NCBI RefSeq assembly: GCF_964253035.1
Contig: NZ_CAXUQL020000001.1
Coordinates: 3,162,001 to 3,226,000, forward strand
Origin: Pseudorhodoferax sp032153935
Lineage (GTDB): Bacteria > Pseudomonadota > Gammaproteobacteria > Burkholderiales > Burkholderiaceae_C
Reading direction: 5' to 3'
Length of the DNA stretch: 64,000 nucleotides
Position numbers and translations under genes: made by a program. Below, in pieces: positions 63,862 through 64,000 of the stretch. The notes under the pieces are model-generated. The model had not been told where the DNA came from and did no database searches. It was given only the letters and a program-made list of their open reading frames with translations. Each line of letters starts with the position of its first letter. The stretch's first letter is position 1.

Positions 63862-64000
63862 ATGCGCCTCGCCTTGCGCCGCCGCCCGTTCTCCATCGTC
63901 CGGCGCCTGACCATCCTGGTGGTGGCGGTCAGCCTGGTGATGCTGTGCCTGAACGCCTACCTGTTCCTGCATGCCGTGCAACCTATGGCGGGGCAGCTCG
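63862..64000 (+). CDS. Membrane protein start, probably sensor histidine kinase (partial)
   Basis: Only the first 46 residues are in the window: a basic N-terminus (MRLALRRRPFSIVRR), then a hydrophobic segment (LTILVVAVSLVMLCLNAYLFL) and a start of periplasmic sequence. Placement right after an OmpR-type regulator gene makes a sensor kinase likely; no catalytic motif is visible yet. Confidence 0.7.
   Translation, partial: MRLALRRRPFSIVRRLTILVVAVSLVMLCLNAYLFLHAVQPMAGQL

Overview
The window is high-GC DNA of a betaproteobacterium, most likely a Comamonadaceae-type Burkholderiales. The signs are two Bug/TctC-type solute receptors, a livHMGF-type operon, an AraC/DHA2 pair, IS91 and IS30 elements, and heavy use of hybrid sensor kinases. 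This is inferred from gene content; there is no rRNA or other marker. No tRNA, rRNA or CRISPR array was seen.

Region 1 (1-8.6 kb) is ordinary chromosome: the 3' end of an acyl-CoA synthetase, a small acidic protein, a stress-type SDR, a low-molecular-weight tyrosine phosphatase, a solute-binding protein without a signal peptide, an asmA-yihY operon, an EamA transporter, a DUF2784 protein and a small exported protein.

Region 2 (8.9-32.9 kb) is bracketed by two identical copies (2537 bp each) of an IS91-family element in inverted orientation. Each carries a tyrosine recombinase and an HUH transposase. Between them lies the most interesting locus. It is a leftward nine-gene operon, livH-livM-livG-livF-substrate binder-quinoprotein dehydrogenase with a cupredoxin tail-two Tat-exported TIM-barrel proteins-TonB receptor. 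The receptor closely resembles E. coli YncD/PqqU, the PQQ importer. The operon therefore seems to combine substrate uptake, a periplasmic PQQ enzyme and import of its cofactor. Divergent to it are a beta-helix lipoprotein and a Bug receptor, and then a MalT-like LuxR regulator co-transcribed with a second Bug receptor. Two TAACC-N2-GGTTA palindromes sit in the divergent promoter region.

Region 3 (33-37.5 kb) has a DHA2 efflux pump with its divergent AraC regulator, a small unknown protein and a PQQ-type sugar dehydrogenase lipoprotein.

Region 4 (37.6-58.6 kb) is a signalling island. It holds a stressosome operon (rsbR-rsbS-rsbT-RsbT/RsbX fusion-kinase-hybrid kinase), an AI-2E-type permease, a KaiC-like ATPase with a hybrid kinase, a second pqqU-like gene, a disordered Gly/Tyr-rich protein, a CheR-CheB-hybrid kinase operon, a 1156-residue CHASE3/GAF kinase with three receivers, and a cyclase-PilZ protein with degenerate key residues.

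Region 5 (58.8-64 kb) is a four-gene operon of an Ala-rich protein, a lipoprotein, an orphan FlgH-like lipoprotein and a chalcone-isomerase-like protein. An IS30 element with a 3-bp target duplication lies directly upstream. The window ends in an OmpR regulator and the start of a membrane protein, probably its kinase, separated by a 221-bp element with 18-bp inverted ends.
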